Below, piece after piece: positions 52,171 to 64,000 of a stretch of 64,000 bases of DNA. Numbering within the stretch: position 1 is the first letter of the stretch; each line of letters begins with the position of its first letter. The position numbers and the translations under genes are program-made. The stretch is from Aphidius gifuensis (taxonomy: Eukaryota; Arthropoda; Insecta; Hymenoptera; Braconidae), in the NCBI RefSeq assembly GCF_014905175.1, contig NC_057789.1:6510001-6574000 (forward strand), written 5' to 3'. Under the pieces are notes generated by a model that saw nothing but the letters and a program-made list of their open reading frames with translations, was not told the DNA's origin and did no database searches.

Positions 52171-52917
52171 TTAACCTGAAAGTATTGTATCAAAAGGAAC
52201 AATTTTTAATGCTGAATTTGATATATTTGTAAATATTACAGAGAAAAATTGAATGAATGGTTTTTGTAATTCTTCAAACAGTTGAAAAGGATAATGCTCG
52301 ATGACCCAGTATGCCGGAGCTGATAAAAACCAGTTACCATTATAAAGATTACTAAAATTAATTTTAACATCTTCTGGTTCTAGTGAAACTTGCCATTCGT
52401 GTATCTTCAAATGTTCTCGATTATTTATATCAATCATATTAGCACGTACTAGATGCTTTGTCATAATATTTTTCAATATTATTTGACATTTTCCATCTCC
52501 ATGAATTGGAACACTATACATTTTACCTTTGAGAACATAGTCAGAAGCAAAAATTAGTTTTGGAGCAAAGACATTAAGACTTAAGGTCAAATTATTAAAA
52601 TCAAACTTTAAATTAGATATTGTAATGTTATCAATGAGTCCTGTCACAGATATATTTTTGTATATCTGTCTGATACCATTCCCATCAACTTCATCAACAT
52701 AAAAACTCTCTATGAACATTGGATCCATTGGTATTATGTTCAAAGCTGCATTCCCATTTCGCCATTTCCTCAATGCAATCTCCAAGTTTCGTTGCATGCA
52801 TTCATTGAAATTTAAATTTTGCCTCGGACAAATTATAAAGCTTTCTTGACTATTGTCTTGGCAAATAATTTTTACGACAACTATCAACATCAACAAAGCT
52901 AATAAAATAGCCCTCAT
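52171..52917 (-). CDS. Takeout/JHBP-family secreted ligand-binding protein
   Basis: The 248-residue product starts with a signal peptide (MRAILLALLMLIVVVKIICQ). The mature part fits the takeout / haemolymph juvenile hormone binding protein family in length. It also shows the paired N-terminal cysteines (about 31 and 41, ICPRQNLNFNECM), the DG-rich hairpin near position 70 (YVDEVDGNGI), the conserved cysteine in GDGKC (about 147), and hydrophobic beta segments between. Such proteins fold as an elongated tube and carry small hydrophobic ligands outside the cell; the ligand here is unknown. The coding part is a single exon. A frame continues upstream to 52947 without an ATG and ends in a likely acceptor (about 52994), with a probable 5' UTR exon donor (GTAATG) at about 53097. 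It lies 105 bp from the satellite edge. An odorant-binding or general lipid-carrier role is possible. Confidence 0.85.
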   Translation of the reverse strand: MRAILLALLMLIVVVKIICQDNSQESFIICPRQNLNFNECMQRNLEIALRKWRNGNAALNIIPMDPMFIESFYVDEVDGNGIRQIYKNISVTGLIDNITISNLKFDFNNLTLSLNVFAPKLIFASDYVLKGKMYSVPIHGDGKCQIILKNIMTKHLVRANMIDINNREHLKIHEWQVSLEPEDVKINFSNLYNGNWFLSAPAYWVIEHYPFQLFEELQKPFIQFFSVIFTNISNSALKIVPFDTILSG

Positions 52918-53625
52918 GATTATATTCAAATTGACAAGTCCAAGCACACCACTGTCTGTTATCTTTTTTTTATAACACTTTGGATTGAGTACCTATAAAA
53001 GAAAAATTATCTTATTAATGCTAATATTCAACTCTACTAATTATATTTTTTTAATTTAATTTTGGGCTTAGAATTGAATAAAAAAACTCAAACATTACCT
53101 TGACGAACTTGTGAACGCAATGAGCAATCGCTTTTTTTTCGTATATTAATAAAGTAATATATGAAAGCTATGCGGGCTGATAAAAAAGAATTTCTTTTTT
53201 ATATTTATACATTAAGGTTGATAAGCCACTGTGAAAATACGCTGGTCACATCAACCAGACAGTGATACAAATTCAGAGACGTTGTAAATTATTGACGTAG
53301 ATTCCATGACCAATTAACTACCTTCGTGTACAAAAATAGTCTGAGTAGAAATGCAGCATTCATCGCTCAATATTTCCGAGGTGCAGCTTTTAATAACTTA
53401 AATTACATTACTTCAATTAAAATATCATTTTTTACATACTAAAAATAGGAAAATACATACAATCTTCCAAGAAAAAAATATAATTTTTAATGTATATAAT
53501 AATATTCAAAAATATTTGTATAAATATTTGATAAAAAAGAAAAAAAAAACATACCAATAGTGTAAATTAAAAAATTATAAATTGTCTAATATATTTTTAA
53601 TAAAAATAAAAGGAATAAAAAAAAT
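52918..53625. other. Spacer with 5' UTR exon of the takeout-like gene
   Basis: Short intergenic spacer. On the minus strand a likely 5' UTR exon of the takeout-like gene ends at about 53098 (AAG then GTAATG). No other feature was seen; the RasGEF gene's 3' end lies at the right side. Confidence 0.4.
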
Positions 53626-56600
53626 TCACTCAAGCAATGGCTCAAGTTTTTTGCTTAAAATAAAATTTTCCCTATCTTCTCTGTATCTTGCTTTTAATAA
53701 AAATTCCCAAGCCAATGAATTACTTGTAAATTCATAGCCTTGAGAAAATTTTTGGCATTGTACCAGCCAAGCTGATATATTTTGCACTCTTTTTCTCATG
53801 AAATTCATATTTTTTCTTTCAAGCTCTTCTTTTTCTTCAATCATTTTTGTTGTTAATAAAACAGTTTGCCATTTATCAAAATATTTTCTTGACAAAATAA
53901 TTTGTTTTGCTGCCCAATAAATATCATATTCCGATTTTTTATTTGATGTATCTTTAGTTGATAATATTCTTGAAAATATTCGCTTGACAAAACTAGTCTT
54001 ACTTTGTTGCTCAGATTTATCATCAGTATTATTTTTAATAATATCATCTTGTTTTATTTCAGCTTGACTATTTAAAAAAATTGAACACTTGTCTTTAACA
54101 TTCACTATTTTATTTTCAGGTTGATTTTCAACTTTACCAGTCACATCAAGTCCTAAACATCTAATCAACAAGTCACCAACATATGGAATTGATGGAGGAC
54201 ATTGTTCAGCTTTTATCCAAGTTCGTCGATACGTATCAGTTCTGATACTTTGAAAAATTCTACAAAGTCTTATCATCGTCTCATATCGAGTTGCATGATG
54301 AGTTTTTAAATAACTCCATGTATTTTTAAGACGATAAATTGGTGGTGATTGAAGTCCAGCTAAAATTGAACGACAAGAATGATAATTTTTCATTGTATAA
54401 CATTTATTTGCAGCATTTATAAATCTTGCTAATATTCTTGTTCTAATATCAATTTTTTTAATTGATAATATTTCACTGGTTATTAAACAAGATACACGAT
54501 GACTAAATGCAATCCATGCACCAATATTTGGTGCATTTCTTGATGATTTTTTATAAACAATAACACCAATTTCTAATTGTGGAATACGTAAAAAAAGATC
54601 ACGATCAATAATTGTTAATTGTTTGGCAATTGTTGTACTGTCTAAATCCCATGCAGTTATTTTTAAATTAATTTTTAATAATCTTCGTAATTGGCTAATT
54701 GATGAATTTTCAATAATACAATTATTATTTTTATTTTTTTTTAAATTTTTCATACTAAATAATAATTTATCAAATAAACGATTATTTTTATCATAATTTG
54801 TTATTTCATTTAAATTTTCTTTGTTATTATTTCGTTTATTAAAAAAATTTTTACTTGATGAATTTTTATTTTTTTTATGACTTTTATCATATTGAAAATC
54901 ACTAATAAGTTTTAAATGCTTACGAAGTTCTTGATAAGCAGCAGTTGCAGCTCTTGGACGATACCAATAATCAGGTGTCCAAAATAATATAACACGACCT
55001 CTTGTTGCTGTTGTTAAAGCTGTTGATGGTAAACTTGTTTCTAATGATGTCATAGAAACACTACCTGAAAGTTGACGTCGAGAAACAGGTAAACGTAACT
55101 CTGATTCAATTGGTTGTCGACAAATTGTTACGAGACTCGATGAACGTCTATTTTGTATTGATATTTTATCACCAGGATGTACTGACCATGGTCCAAGTGC
55201 AAATAGAAAATGAGCTGATGTTGCAAGACCATAACGTCTCAAATGTTTTGATTTATTATTTAATATTTTTGATGATCTTTTTCCATTTTCCCATATTGAT
55301 ACTCCACTTTCAATTAATTTATATGGATCCATTAATTTATAAGCTGATTTAACACTAACAAAATAATCTGGATCACCTTTGTAAGGTTTAAGACATAAAC
55401 ATGAAGTACAATTTTCATTAACACCAAATCCAAATCTAGATAATTTTTGTTCTAGTCTGACACTTGACTCCAATGATAATTTCTGGTTATTAGAATTTTT
55501 TTTTTCTATTTTCTTTGAATCAACAGGATATACTTGTTGACAATTATGATCACCACATGTTACATATTCATTGGTTATTTTTTTAAATGATGGTGATATG
55601 TGTTTTTCTGTTTTACAATTACCTTCACGTGTAAAAATTACTTCACAAAGACCTCCACTTGGATTACGATGATTTCTTGCTCTTGTATTATTGTCATTTG
55701 GCCAACTATGGTAAGATTTTTTATAAGCTGATGTTGGCAAAAATTCAAATCTAAAATTAGCAAAAAAATAAAATAATCATTGATCATTTAATAAACAAGT
55801 AAAAAATTTAAATATAAACATAATGTTTTTTTTTGTTTTATTATTTTTAAATGCCTCAAATCCTCAAAACTTGTTCCAGCAAATCTTACAGGAATTGGTG
55901 AATAATATCCATGACCAAGTTCATTATATCCATCACCCAAATAAATATCTTTCTTTGACCAAACTCGTGATGAACTTGATTCATCAGTAAGACCATAATG
56001 TGCCCATACTCTACATGAACTTTTTTCTTTTTTTTTTTCTCCATTAGAATTATTGCTTGGTACATCATAATCAGATGATAAAATATAAAGTGTACTTGTA
56101 CTTGATGAACTTGCTGCACTTGTTTCTGATAATGAACTTCCATTTTCTCTTTTTGATAATAATATTTGTATATGCTCACACCAACGTTTCCACTGAATAT
56201 TTCTTCGCAACATACCACCAAGTTCATAGTAATTTGCTTTGCCACTTATTAATCTAAATATATATTTAATTATTATTATTTATTTTTAAAATGATTATTT
56301 ATAAAAATTAAAAAACTTAATGTTATTTCTTTTTTGTATTAAGTATACCTTGCCTTCAATGTTTTTCTTCGTCGTCTTCTAAATACACTAAGATTAATAT
56401 ACTCAAGTGGATAAATTGAAACAAGCTCAAAACTTTCAATACTTGGATCAATATTTGGATGACATAAATAATCATTTTTTCCTCTAAAAACATCAGTTGC
56501 AATGATTAATTTTGATGGTGTCAAACCAAGTGCAACTTCACGTATTCCTTTACCATCTCTTGTTGTCTCAGCAAATGGTGATTCAACCAATATTTTATCA

Positions 56601-56653
56601 CAAATATCTTTATACTCTGACAATAGTAATTTTTTAATTCTATTTTGTGACAT
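53626..56653 (-). CDS. RasGEF (Cdc25-homology) domain protein
   Basis: Three exons, 56653-56349, 56253-55855 and 55750-53626, give 942 residues. The C-terminal third (about 595-900) is a RasGEF catalytic domain: TIAKQLTIIDRDLFLRI, NIGAWIAFSHRV, RTRILARFINAANKCY, SILAGLQSPPIYRLKNTW and PPSIPYVGDLL match the conserved blocks of Cdc25-type exchange factors, which load GTP on Ras-family GTPases at membranes. An insert of about 90 polar residues (charged N/K/D-rich) follows PYVGDLL before the closing helices. The N-terminal 100 residues (ALGLTPSKLIIATDVF... then a basic RRRRRK run) could be a membrane or lipid-binding module, but I cannot name it. The middle contains low-complexity Ser/Asn tracts. 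The first two exons join cleanly. The second junction has no GT donor in phase and fits a GC-AG intron, so that boundary is uncertain. The subfamily is unassigned. Confidence 0.85.
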
Positions 56654-58038
56654 ATTGAGAAATTATAAAAAAAATATATTACTAAAATTGCACATTTAAA
56701 AATAGTTTAAAAAAATAAATAAATAAATATCATAAATTTTCTTTTTTTATTTTTGGTTATTAATTAAAAAATAAAAAAAGAATTTATATATTAGGTTGGA
56801 GTTATTAGCCATGAAGTTAAATTTAAAATGTCAATTATTAACAATAAAATTTTTTTACAATATACATTTCGATAAATCTATTATTTTATTTATTTAAAAT
56901 TTCATATTAACTATGGATGGGCATGAATGAGATTTACAAAAGCATTTACACATAATAATTTACGTTATTAATAATAAGTTACATAATTACTAATTATTAA
57001 TAACAAATATTATTATTTAACGATATTAATAACAACTACAATTGTTGTATTATTCAACGCAAAATTGACGAGACTGTAACTTTTTCTTTAACAAAATTTT
57101 ACGCTTTTTTTTTAAGTTACATATTAAATTTTTATCATGATTGATTATCATTATTATTTATGAGTATATGAGAATGAAATTTTAAATTTTTCTAAATTAT
57201 ATATATTCTAAATTATTAAAAATAACAATCATATATTCAATGATTATTATTTTTTTACAAAATAATATTATTTATAATAATAATAATTATAATATCTACG
57301 TATCTTAATGATTAATTGGTAATAAATACTGTAAAAACATGTTTCGCATAAAAAAATGTAAATTCAATATAAGATTTTGTTTTTTTTTTTTTTTTTTTTG
57401 TTTTTGTTAAAAACTATTCATGTATATATACGAAAAAGTTTTGGTGAAAAATTGTATAATAATAAAAATAATAATAAAGATAATTTGTATATAATATGTA
57501 TACATATAAGATTATATAAAAAATGAATTTTTGGATAAATACATCATCCTCATCATTTAATTATTTAAATATTATTTAATAGTAATAATAATATGTGTTA
57601 AGCAATGTATTGATATTTATAAATTTTGCTCATAGACATATATGATTGTGTAAATATTGCATAATAATTCAGTACTCAATTTGCCTTATCAGACTTTTTT
57701 TACTTTCATAAACTAATTGTTTTTCATAATTCATTTCTAATTTTTTTTTTTTTTAATAATATCGCATTATAGTTTGTGTATATATATATAAAATTTGTTT
57801 TCTTTTTTACTTTTTTTTTTTTTTAATTTTATAAATAAGATTACAATAAGATAATTCGTTGGATAGAAAAAATGCGAATGTTTTTTTTTTTCCACAATAA
57901 AAAATAAAAGCCAATTTTATTAAAATCTTCAATCTTATACTGGCAGTTATTTTCTTGTCTTTAAATTTTTTTTCTAAATAATAAAATTGCAAATTTTATA
58001 CGGTGTGATATGATGAATAATAATAGTAATAATATCAT
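56654..58038. other. AT-rich spacer
   Basis: Between the start of the RasGEF gene and the end of the PDZ gene. It probably holds the RasGEF promoter/5' UTR and the PDZ gene's 3' UTR. No open frame of note and no clear promoter element. Confidence 0.45.
57916..57921 (-). terminator. Candidate poly(A) signal for the PDZ gene
   Basis: AATAAA on the minus strand about 120 nt after the stop codon. Confidence 0.3.
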
Positions 58039-61000
58039 TTATCGTGAGCCATTCTCTGGATTAATTTTAATGGTTACACGATTTGACAAAGCAGCTGCTA
58101 GCTTTTCTACATTACTTTGTAGAAGTGAAACTGGTCTTTCTTGTGTTGGACTCGTGACAATTTTTGTTGGTGACTGAGGATTGATTACATTTTCCTGTTG
58201 AGTAAAAAAATAAAAACATAAATATATATTATTAACACAGTAAAATTGCAAGAAACAATTATTTCTTAATAATTAATATATGCAATAATCCATTACAAAT
58301 ATCCGGGTAATAATTATAATTTTAATTGAAAAAATAACTTGATAGTTTTTTTTATTTTTATAAAATAGATATTAGAATATTTTAATTTACCTCTTCAGTT
58401 TTTTTTTTTAAATTTGAACGTTGTAATGTAGCAGCAAGTTCATTTTGAAGCCTTGAAACAACAGGGCCATTTGATACTTCCTCAAGTATAACTGGTTTTG
58501 GTGAATCTATCACTGTTTTACCTTGTGGTAAAAAATCAAGTCTAGACGGTTGTTTTAATTCACCCTCATATGTACCAATTTTAACAGCAATTTTACCAAC
58601 TTGTGATGACACTGTTACTGATGATTGTGTATTATTATTATCAATTTTAGTTATACTTTTTTTTTCCATTATTGGCACTTGATTATTTGTAATTTCTTTA
58701 TTAATATTTCCATTCATATTGGGTTTAATTGGTGGTATTGGATGTCGTGGACTACCGTTTGTTGGTGTTGTTGATGGTGATGTATTTGGTGTTATTAAAA
58801 AATATGTTGATGGTGGCTTTGGAATAACTGAACTTGGACTATTTTTCAATTTAAATGATTCAATACTTTGCATTTCAACTGTATCATCCTTATTTTGTGT
58901 TGGTGATAATGGAAGGGGTAATGGTGGTGGTGGTGGACCACCACTTCCACTACTGACTATTCCATTTGTACGTTTTTCTTGATCCTGAAAAAAATTACAA
59001 AAAAAATACATATTAATTAAATAACTTTTACTTTTTATAATTATTATTTCTAAAATATATGCTGAGACCGAGTGAGCTCACAAATGTATTATTGATTATG
59101 TCTTTTGTTACAAGTATGACTTTAAAAAAATAAATTTTACTTTTATTTTTCTATCAAGCAAATAAAATTAATGTAATATAAATTTTTGATTTGTTAAACT
59201 AACAGTATATGGAGTTATTTTGACAATTAAACGTGGTCCTTTAGTTGTTCCATTCATCTTGTAATTAATTCCTCAAGTATTAAAAATTTTAAAAGTAAAA
59301 AAAATCCACTAGTATTACGATTAAAATCACAAGTGTTTGTTCAATAATATAATTTTAAAACGGAAAGTATACTCTCACTACAATCACACGAGATTCATCA
59401 CACAAGTCAGCTGGAACCGACTTGAAAAAATTTCACTTTACAACTAAATAACTAATGCAAAAAAAAAAATAGAAATAAAATTAATTAAAAATTTAAAGAT
59501 ATATTTTTTTTTTAATTTTAGGATTTTAACGATTGATAATAATAATAATAAATTGAACTTTGTTCGTTGCTAAGTTTCGGTGGCTAAAAGATAAAAAAAT
59601 AATGATGACGAAATTATATATAAAAGTTCAAATAAAAGTCTGTTAAAACCGGTGAAATATTAATAATTTTTTTTGATAAAAAATAATAGATGTGCACGAC
59701 AGTCTGAGGTGCAACCAACACAAACAGGTAAGTATACTCTTTTTTACAAGCTACTATTACATAAGTCAATGTTTATTATTTTCCGTGTTTGCCAACGAGT
59801 GTCAGACTTTAAACGAGTAAAAATAAAAAAGAAAAAAAAAATAATAATATATTTTTTTACGTAGACTTAAATTCATCGATCGATTATTGATGTCAACTTT
59901 TTTTTTTTAATTTTTTTATCACGGAAGCAATATTGATAACACGATAAATGTATAAAATTATATTTCAAACACATAAATTAAATAACTGTATTAATTAAAT
60001 CATTTATGAAAAATTTATAACAATTTTTCTGTCAAATAAACTTTTAAATCAACGATAATTTTATAAAAAATTTTCTTTGAAAATTTACGTTGTTAATTAA
60101 TTACTCAAGTCGAGGTCGAGCACTCAACTGAAGACAACGATATTATGAAAATTTTGTCGAGGTGTTAATTTTGTTATCTCATTTTATTCAAGCGACATCA
60201 GGTAAATCTGTGTTAGTTCATATATAAACACTTGATGAGTTAAAAAAAAAATATAAAAGAATAATAAAATAATAATAAAAATATCAACGATAATATAAAT
60301 ATATATTTCTTTTTTTTTTTACCTCTTCATCAGTGTCAAGCGTCAGTTATCATGGCTTTTCTTATCAGCTTAATGACATGAACAATTGTATTTTAGAATT
60401 TTTATCATTTTATATTTACTAAATGAAAAAATAAAAAAAAAAGAACAGAAAGTTTTAAATAAAAAATTATTTTAATAGAAAAATTTCTATTGTTATTATT
60501 ATTATTATTATTATTATTAATTTCTCATTATTTATTTATATATTTAATAAAATTATGAGAATTTAATAAAACTCGATACTATATTCCTTTCGCTTTTATT
60601 TGAAAATTTCACGGGAAGCCACGACTCATCCACTCAATAAGGAAAATGGAGAAAGTTTTAATTCCACGGTCTAGTCGCCTTTTGTTACTCATTATACAAT
60701 TTAAGAGGAAGGTCAATGCACTCGTTGAATTATTTTTAATTTTTTTTTTTTCGTTTACGTTATTAATCTTTAATTCAAGATGTAAATTTTTGTCTTTGCA
60801 TTTTGCCATATTTTTTCGAAATTATAATGATTATTATCATTGTTTAAAGTAAAAAAAAAACATTTTCCTTGAACTAAATTTTATATCAATAACGATATCA
60901 TAAACCACAGAAATCCACGTCAATATTTTTTAGACTTATATTTATTTTTAAATTATATTTTCAACTTTTTTAAAAAAAGTAAAAATAAAATTAATAATAA

Positions 61001-64000
61001 ATAATCATGTGACTGATATATTTATACTAATGAATCACTTATCGGTTTTAAAATTTTTTAAAATTAATTATTAATGATTAATATTATTATTACCTTATCA
61101 TTTTCGTTTTGTGAGCACTGAGGTTTTTGATTATTATTAAACATCTTTTGATGTGCCCGTTTAAACTCCTCCATTAACTTGAAAATAAATTTTAAAAATG
61201 ATTAAAATATTAAATATTTAGTGTAATCAAATTTTTATCAATCAATAAAAATTTTAAATTTACCTTGTCATGTGCTGCATGTGCCTTCAAGCTTTCTGGA
61301 TTTTGTATTTTTTTTTGTTCAAACAATGGTTTTTCCTTGGCTACATCAGTTTTAGTTGCATTTAAACTTCTCTGTAAATTTTAATGAATACCAAATTAAT
61401 TATAAATATTTATTTTAATCATAAAAATGACAATGTAAAAATCTAAAAAATATGACGATTTATATTCACGTTTTAAAAATTATAATTATACGGGTGCTTT
61501 TAATAATAAATTAGCAATTTATGAAAAAATGAATAAAAAAAAAAATATTACAGTACTGTTGATAATAATTTTTCAAGTTTTACTATATAATAGCGATAAT
61601 GTCAAGTGTTTTAAATGGCACTTTAAATGAACACCTGAACCACTATGAACAATTACTCATTCAAGGTGAAACAATGTCTACAAGCAAAAATATACTTGAA
61701 ATATGTTGAATTGTTTCACGAGTCACTTGGCTAATTTCCATGTTCTTAAAATTATTTAACAGCCAGATAAAAAAAAAAAAAAAATTTCTTTTGATTCAAA
61801 CACATCAAAGACTTGTTGTTTTATCAATAAAATATCAAAGAAAAAAAATATATAATCAACAATGTATTTTCAAAAATAATTCGAAATTTTTTTTTTTTGT
61901 TTTATATTAAATTTAAATTATTGAAAAAAAATATTTAAATAATACCTGTTGAGCACGTCTTTGAAGTTCTTGTGCAATAGCAGATCCAAGATCTGTATTT
62001 GATACTGGTTGACATGGACGACTAGCTGGAACAACTGGAGCACAAACTGGAACAAGCTCAGGTGATTTAATTGGTGGTGGAACAATTGTCGATGCAAATG
62101 ATACTGTTGATGATGCTGGTTCACAAGAAGACGTTGATAATGATGAAGAAGTTGATGCACAATCTTTACCACATGATTCAAGACTTGATTCAGTTTCAGT
62201 TGAACCAGTACTACCCATTGATACTGTACTACCCATTTGTTTATTCATTACCATCATTGGTTTTGAATCTATAACAAACAAATTAACAAAAAAAAAAAAT
62301 GTTAATTAATTTTATATAAAACAATTATTAATCAAGTTTAAAAAAAAAAAAAATTTTTAATTAACCTGTTTGCCATTTGTATGACATTGGCGGTGGACAG
62401 GGTGGTGCAGGTGAACCAGAATTTTGATGAACTTCAACAGTTGTTATAGTTTTTTTTTCTATATCTCGATGTCTTAATTGATTCGATAAATATCCATTAT
62501 CCTATATAAAATAAATAAAATAAATAATTAACTGTCGGTAAAGTTTTTTCTTTTTTAACAATCATCAATAAAAAATTATCACTTTGAAGAAATATAAAAA
62601 AAAAGAAAAGTAAAACAAGGAAATAATGCATACAAGTAAAGTAAATAATTGACGTACTTTGTTATAAGGAATTCTATCATCACCAGATGGATTATAATGA
62701 CTATTGCCATTATCTTTTTCATCGTGTAATCTTCGATTTCTTTCATCAAGTGGATTGGCATCAAAGTCATGACATTCATAGTCTGTTGGCGGTACTGGAT
62801 CATAAAGAGGCTCATTTCTTGCCTCATTTGATATACCATAATTACCATGATATCCTGTATGTGATGAATAACCAATATTACCACGGCTTTGATTGATATT
62901 TTGATTATAATTTTGATTAACTCTTATGACTGTTGTATTGTTTGGTTTACGTGTCCATTCTGATGCCTGAAAAAAAAAAAAAAAACAAATATACATAATA
63001 GAATTTATTTTAAAAAATACAAATAATATTTAAAATTAATCAATTTAATTTTTTTATTATTTACCTGATCACATGATTGACTCCATTCAGAGGATGAACA
63101 ACTGCTTGTTGACATTGCCTGTTGATAGCATTGTCTAAACAAATAAAAAAAAAAAAATATATAAACACACATGTCAAGGTTGCTTATCTTTTTCTTCTTT
63201 TTTCATTCTTCTTCTATTATTAAATCAATATTTAATTTACAATTATATTAAAATAGCTCAATCAATATATGAAATTATTCAACTGTAAATAAATAATTAA
63301 TCAAATGAAAATTAATTCAAGTATATGAATAATAATTCATAGTAAAGAAGCTTATCTATTATAAAAATTATTATTCTTTATTGTATAAAATTAATCATAT
63401 ATCAATTGAAAATTTTAACCGATTAATTATTAAATTATAAATAATAAAATTGATGAAATAATATAAAAATAAAATTTTTTTTTTCTAATAATAATTTTAT
63501 GTTATCATGTATTTTTCATATTTAACCTCGTGATTATATTGGTCAAGGTAATATGATAACATGTACTTAATAAAATCATAGAATGCAATATACAATAGTA
63601 TATAGTTTTGTATAATTTTAATAAATTTATTAAATAAATTTAAATTTGTATTACCTTCCATTTCTATTGATAGCATTATTATCACGTTGATAACGTGAAC
63701 CAATTGTATGTTGTGGTGATGGTGGATTTTGATGTAATGGTGGTGGACTTGTTGGTCCTAAACTTGATGATTCTGAATCATAACCACTTGATCCACGCAT
63801 CCAAAGTGTTTCTGGACAATCATAAAGACCATTACTAACTGGAATTGGACGATTAACAACAAGATCAAGAACAGCTGCACTTCTCATTGGTTCAATGGCT
63901 TTTTCAAATGGTAAATCAGTTAAACGTTGACCATTACACCAAATAATAACATCACCAGCTTTTAAACCAGCTGCTCTAGCTGGACCACCTTCTCTTGTTC
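58039..64000 (-). CDS. PDZ-domain scaffold-like protein, 5' end beyond the window
   Basis: Nine exons read in phase: >64000-63655, 63134-63065, 62966-62658, 62501-62366, 62268-61946, 61371-61264, 61177-61094, 58984-58391 and 58194-58039. They give the C-terminal 707 residues. The first exon holds the second half of a PDZ domain (GGPARAAGLKAGDVIIWCNG, then a helix and the last strand AAVLDLVVNRP), which binds C-terminal peptides of partners. After that come Ser/Pro/Asn-rich linkers, acidic and Gln-rich segments, proline runs (PPPPPLPLPLSP near the end) that could bind EVH1 or SH3 domains, and a motif like an actin-binding WH2 helix (SRLQNELAATLQRSNLKK). This points to a cortical or actin-linked adaptor, by inference. 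The closest family was not identified; synaptopodin-2-like or PDLIM-like proteins are possible relatives. Its promoter lies outside the window, but an internal start is likely at 59257. Confidence 0.85.
59204..59257 (-). CDS. Alternative first coding exon of the PDZ gene (short isoform)
   Basis: In the 2.1-kb intron between the exons at 61094 and 58984, an ATG at 59257 opens 18 codons (MNGTTKGPRLIVKITPYT). They end exactly at a GTTAGT donor in phase 0, the phase required by the next exon (58984). Coding-like composition and the exact phase match suggest an alternative promoter. It would give a product of about 267 residues with the proline-rich and WH2-like part but no PDZ domain. Confidence 0.5.
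60493..60519. repeat. (TTA)n microsatellite in an intron of the PDZ gene
   Basis: Nine tandem TTA triplets. Confidence 0.9.

Noticed and set aside
52918..52947. Longer start for the takeout-like gene
   Set aside because: The upstream extension has no ATG; the signal peptide begins at the ATG at 52917.
61918..62884. Gln/His/Met-rich minus-strand frames
   Set aside because: Alternate-frame shadows of the PDZ gene exons; the phased exons explain the region.
1..64000. tRNA, rRNA or intact transposable element
   Set aside because: No cloverleaf with conserved A/B boxes, no rRNA-like block, and no transposase or reverse transcriptase frame was seen by eye. A covariance-model and TE-library search would be needed to exclude them fully.

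Overview
The window looks like nuclear DNA from an insect. It is extremely AT-rich, with long homopolymer runs and mostly 70-110 bp GT-AG introns. It carries a takeout/JHBP-family gene, a family typical of insects. Base composition, compact gene structure and a single Mdr49-type gene fit a hymenopteran such as an AT-rich braconid parasitoid wasp, but that narrower placement is inference. No bacterial, plasmid or viral gene was recognised.

Five genes are well supported and all lie on the minus strand. From left to right they are: a complete ABCB multidrug (P-glycoprotein) transporter (9110-15328); a very large ABCA lipid-type transporter of about 4,080 residues (32017-45529); a small secreted takeout/JHBP-like protein (52171-52917); a RasGEF-domain protein (53626-56653); and a PDZ-domain scaffold-like protein that runs off the right edge (58039-64000). 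Exon boundaries were worked out by hand from splice signals and reading-frame phase. All five models keep an open frame across every junction, although one RasGEF junction needs a GC donor.

Positions 1-9109 and about 15.9-32.0 kb are gene-poor, AT-rich DNA. A few islands of more balanced composition there look like isolated exons or regulatory elements (1.3-1.6, 2.05, 3.3-3.8, 7.78-7.95, 18.47-18.54, 19.6-20.9, 23.6-23.8, 26.9-27.1 and 29.3-29.9 kb). The best of them is a possible small three-exon minus-strand gene at 19609-20879.

Between the ABCA gene and the takeout-like gene lies a composite satellite of about 3.9 kb (48140-52065). It has a 143-bp-period block, then 14 units at a near-exact 124-bp period, then inverted, hairpin-forming copies of the same core. 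Every 124-bp unit holds an AGATGGCG-type motif resembling insect CTCF or Pho/YY1 sites, so the array could be a natural multimerised insulator or architectural element. With the giant ABCA extracellular domain, this is the most interesting part of the window.

Functionally, the two ABC transporters (drug/lipid efflux and probable lipid movement) and the takeout-like protein (binding of small hydrophobic ligands) share a lipid/hydrophobe theme. RasGEF and the PDZ gene belong to signalling and the cytoskeleton or cell cortex. Nothing in the sequence shows that they are co-regulated.
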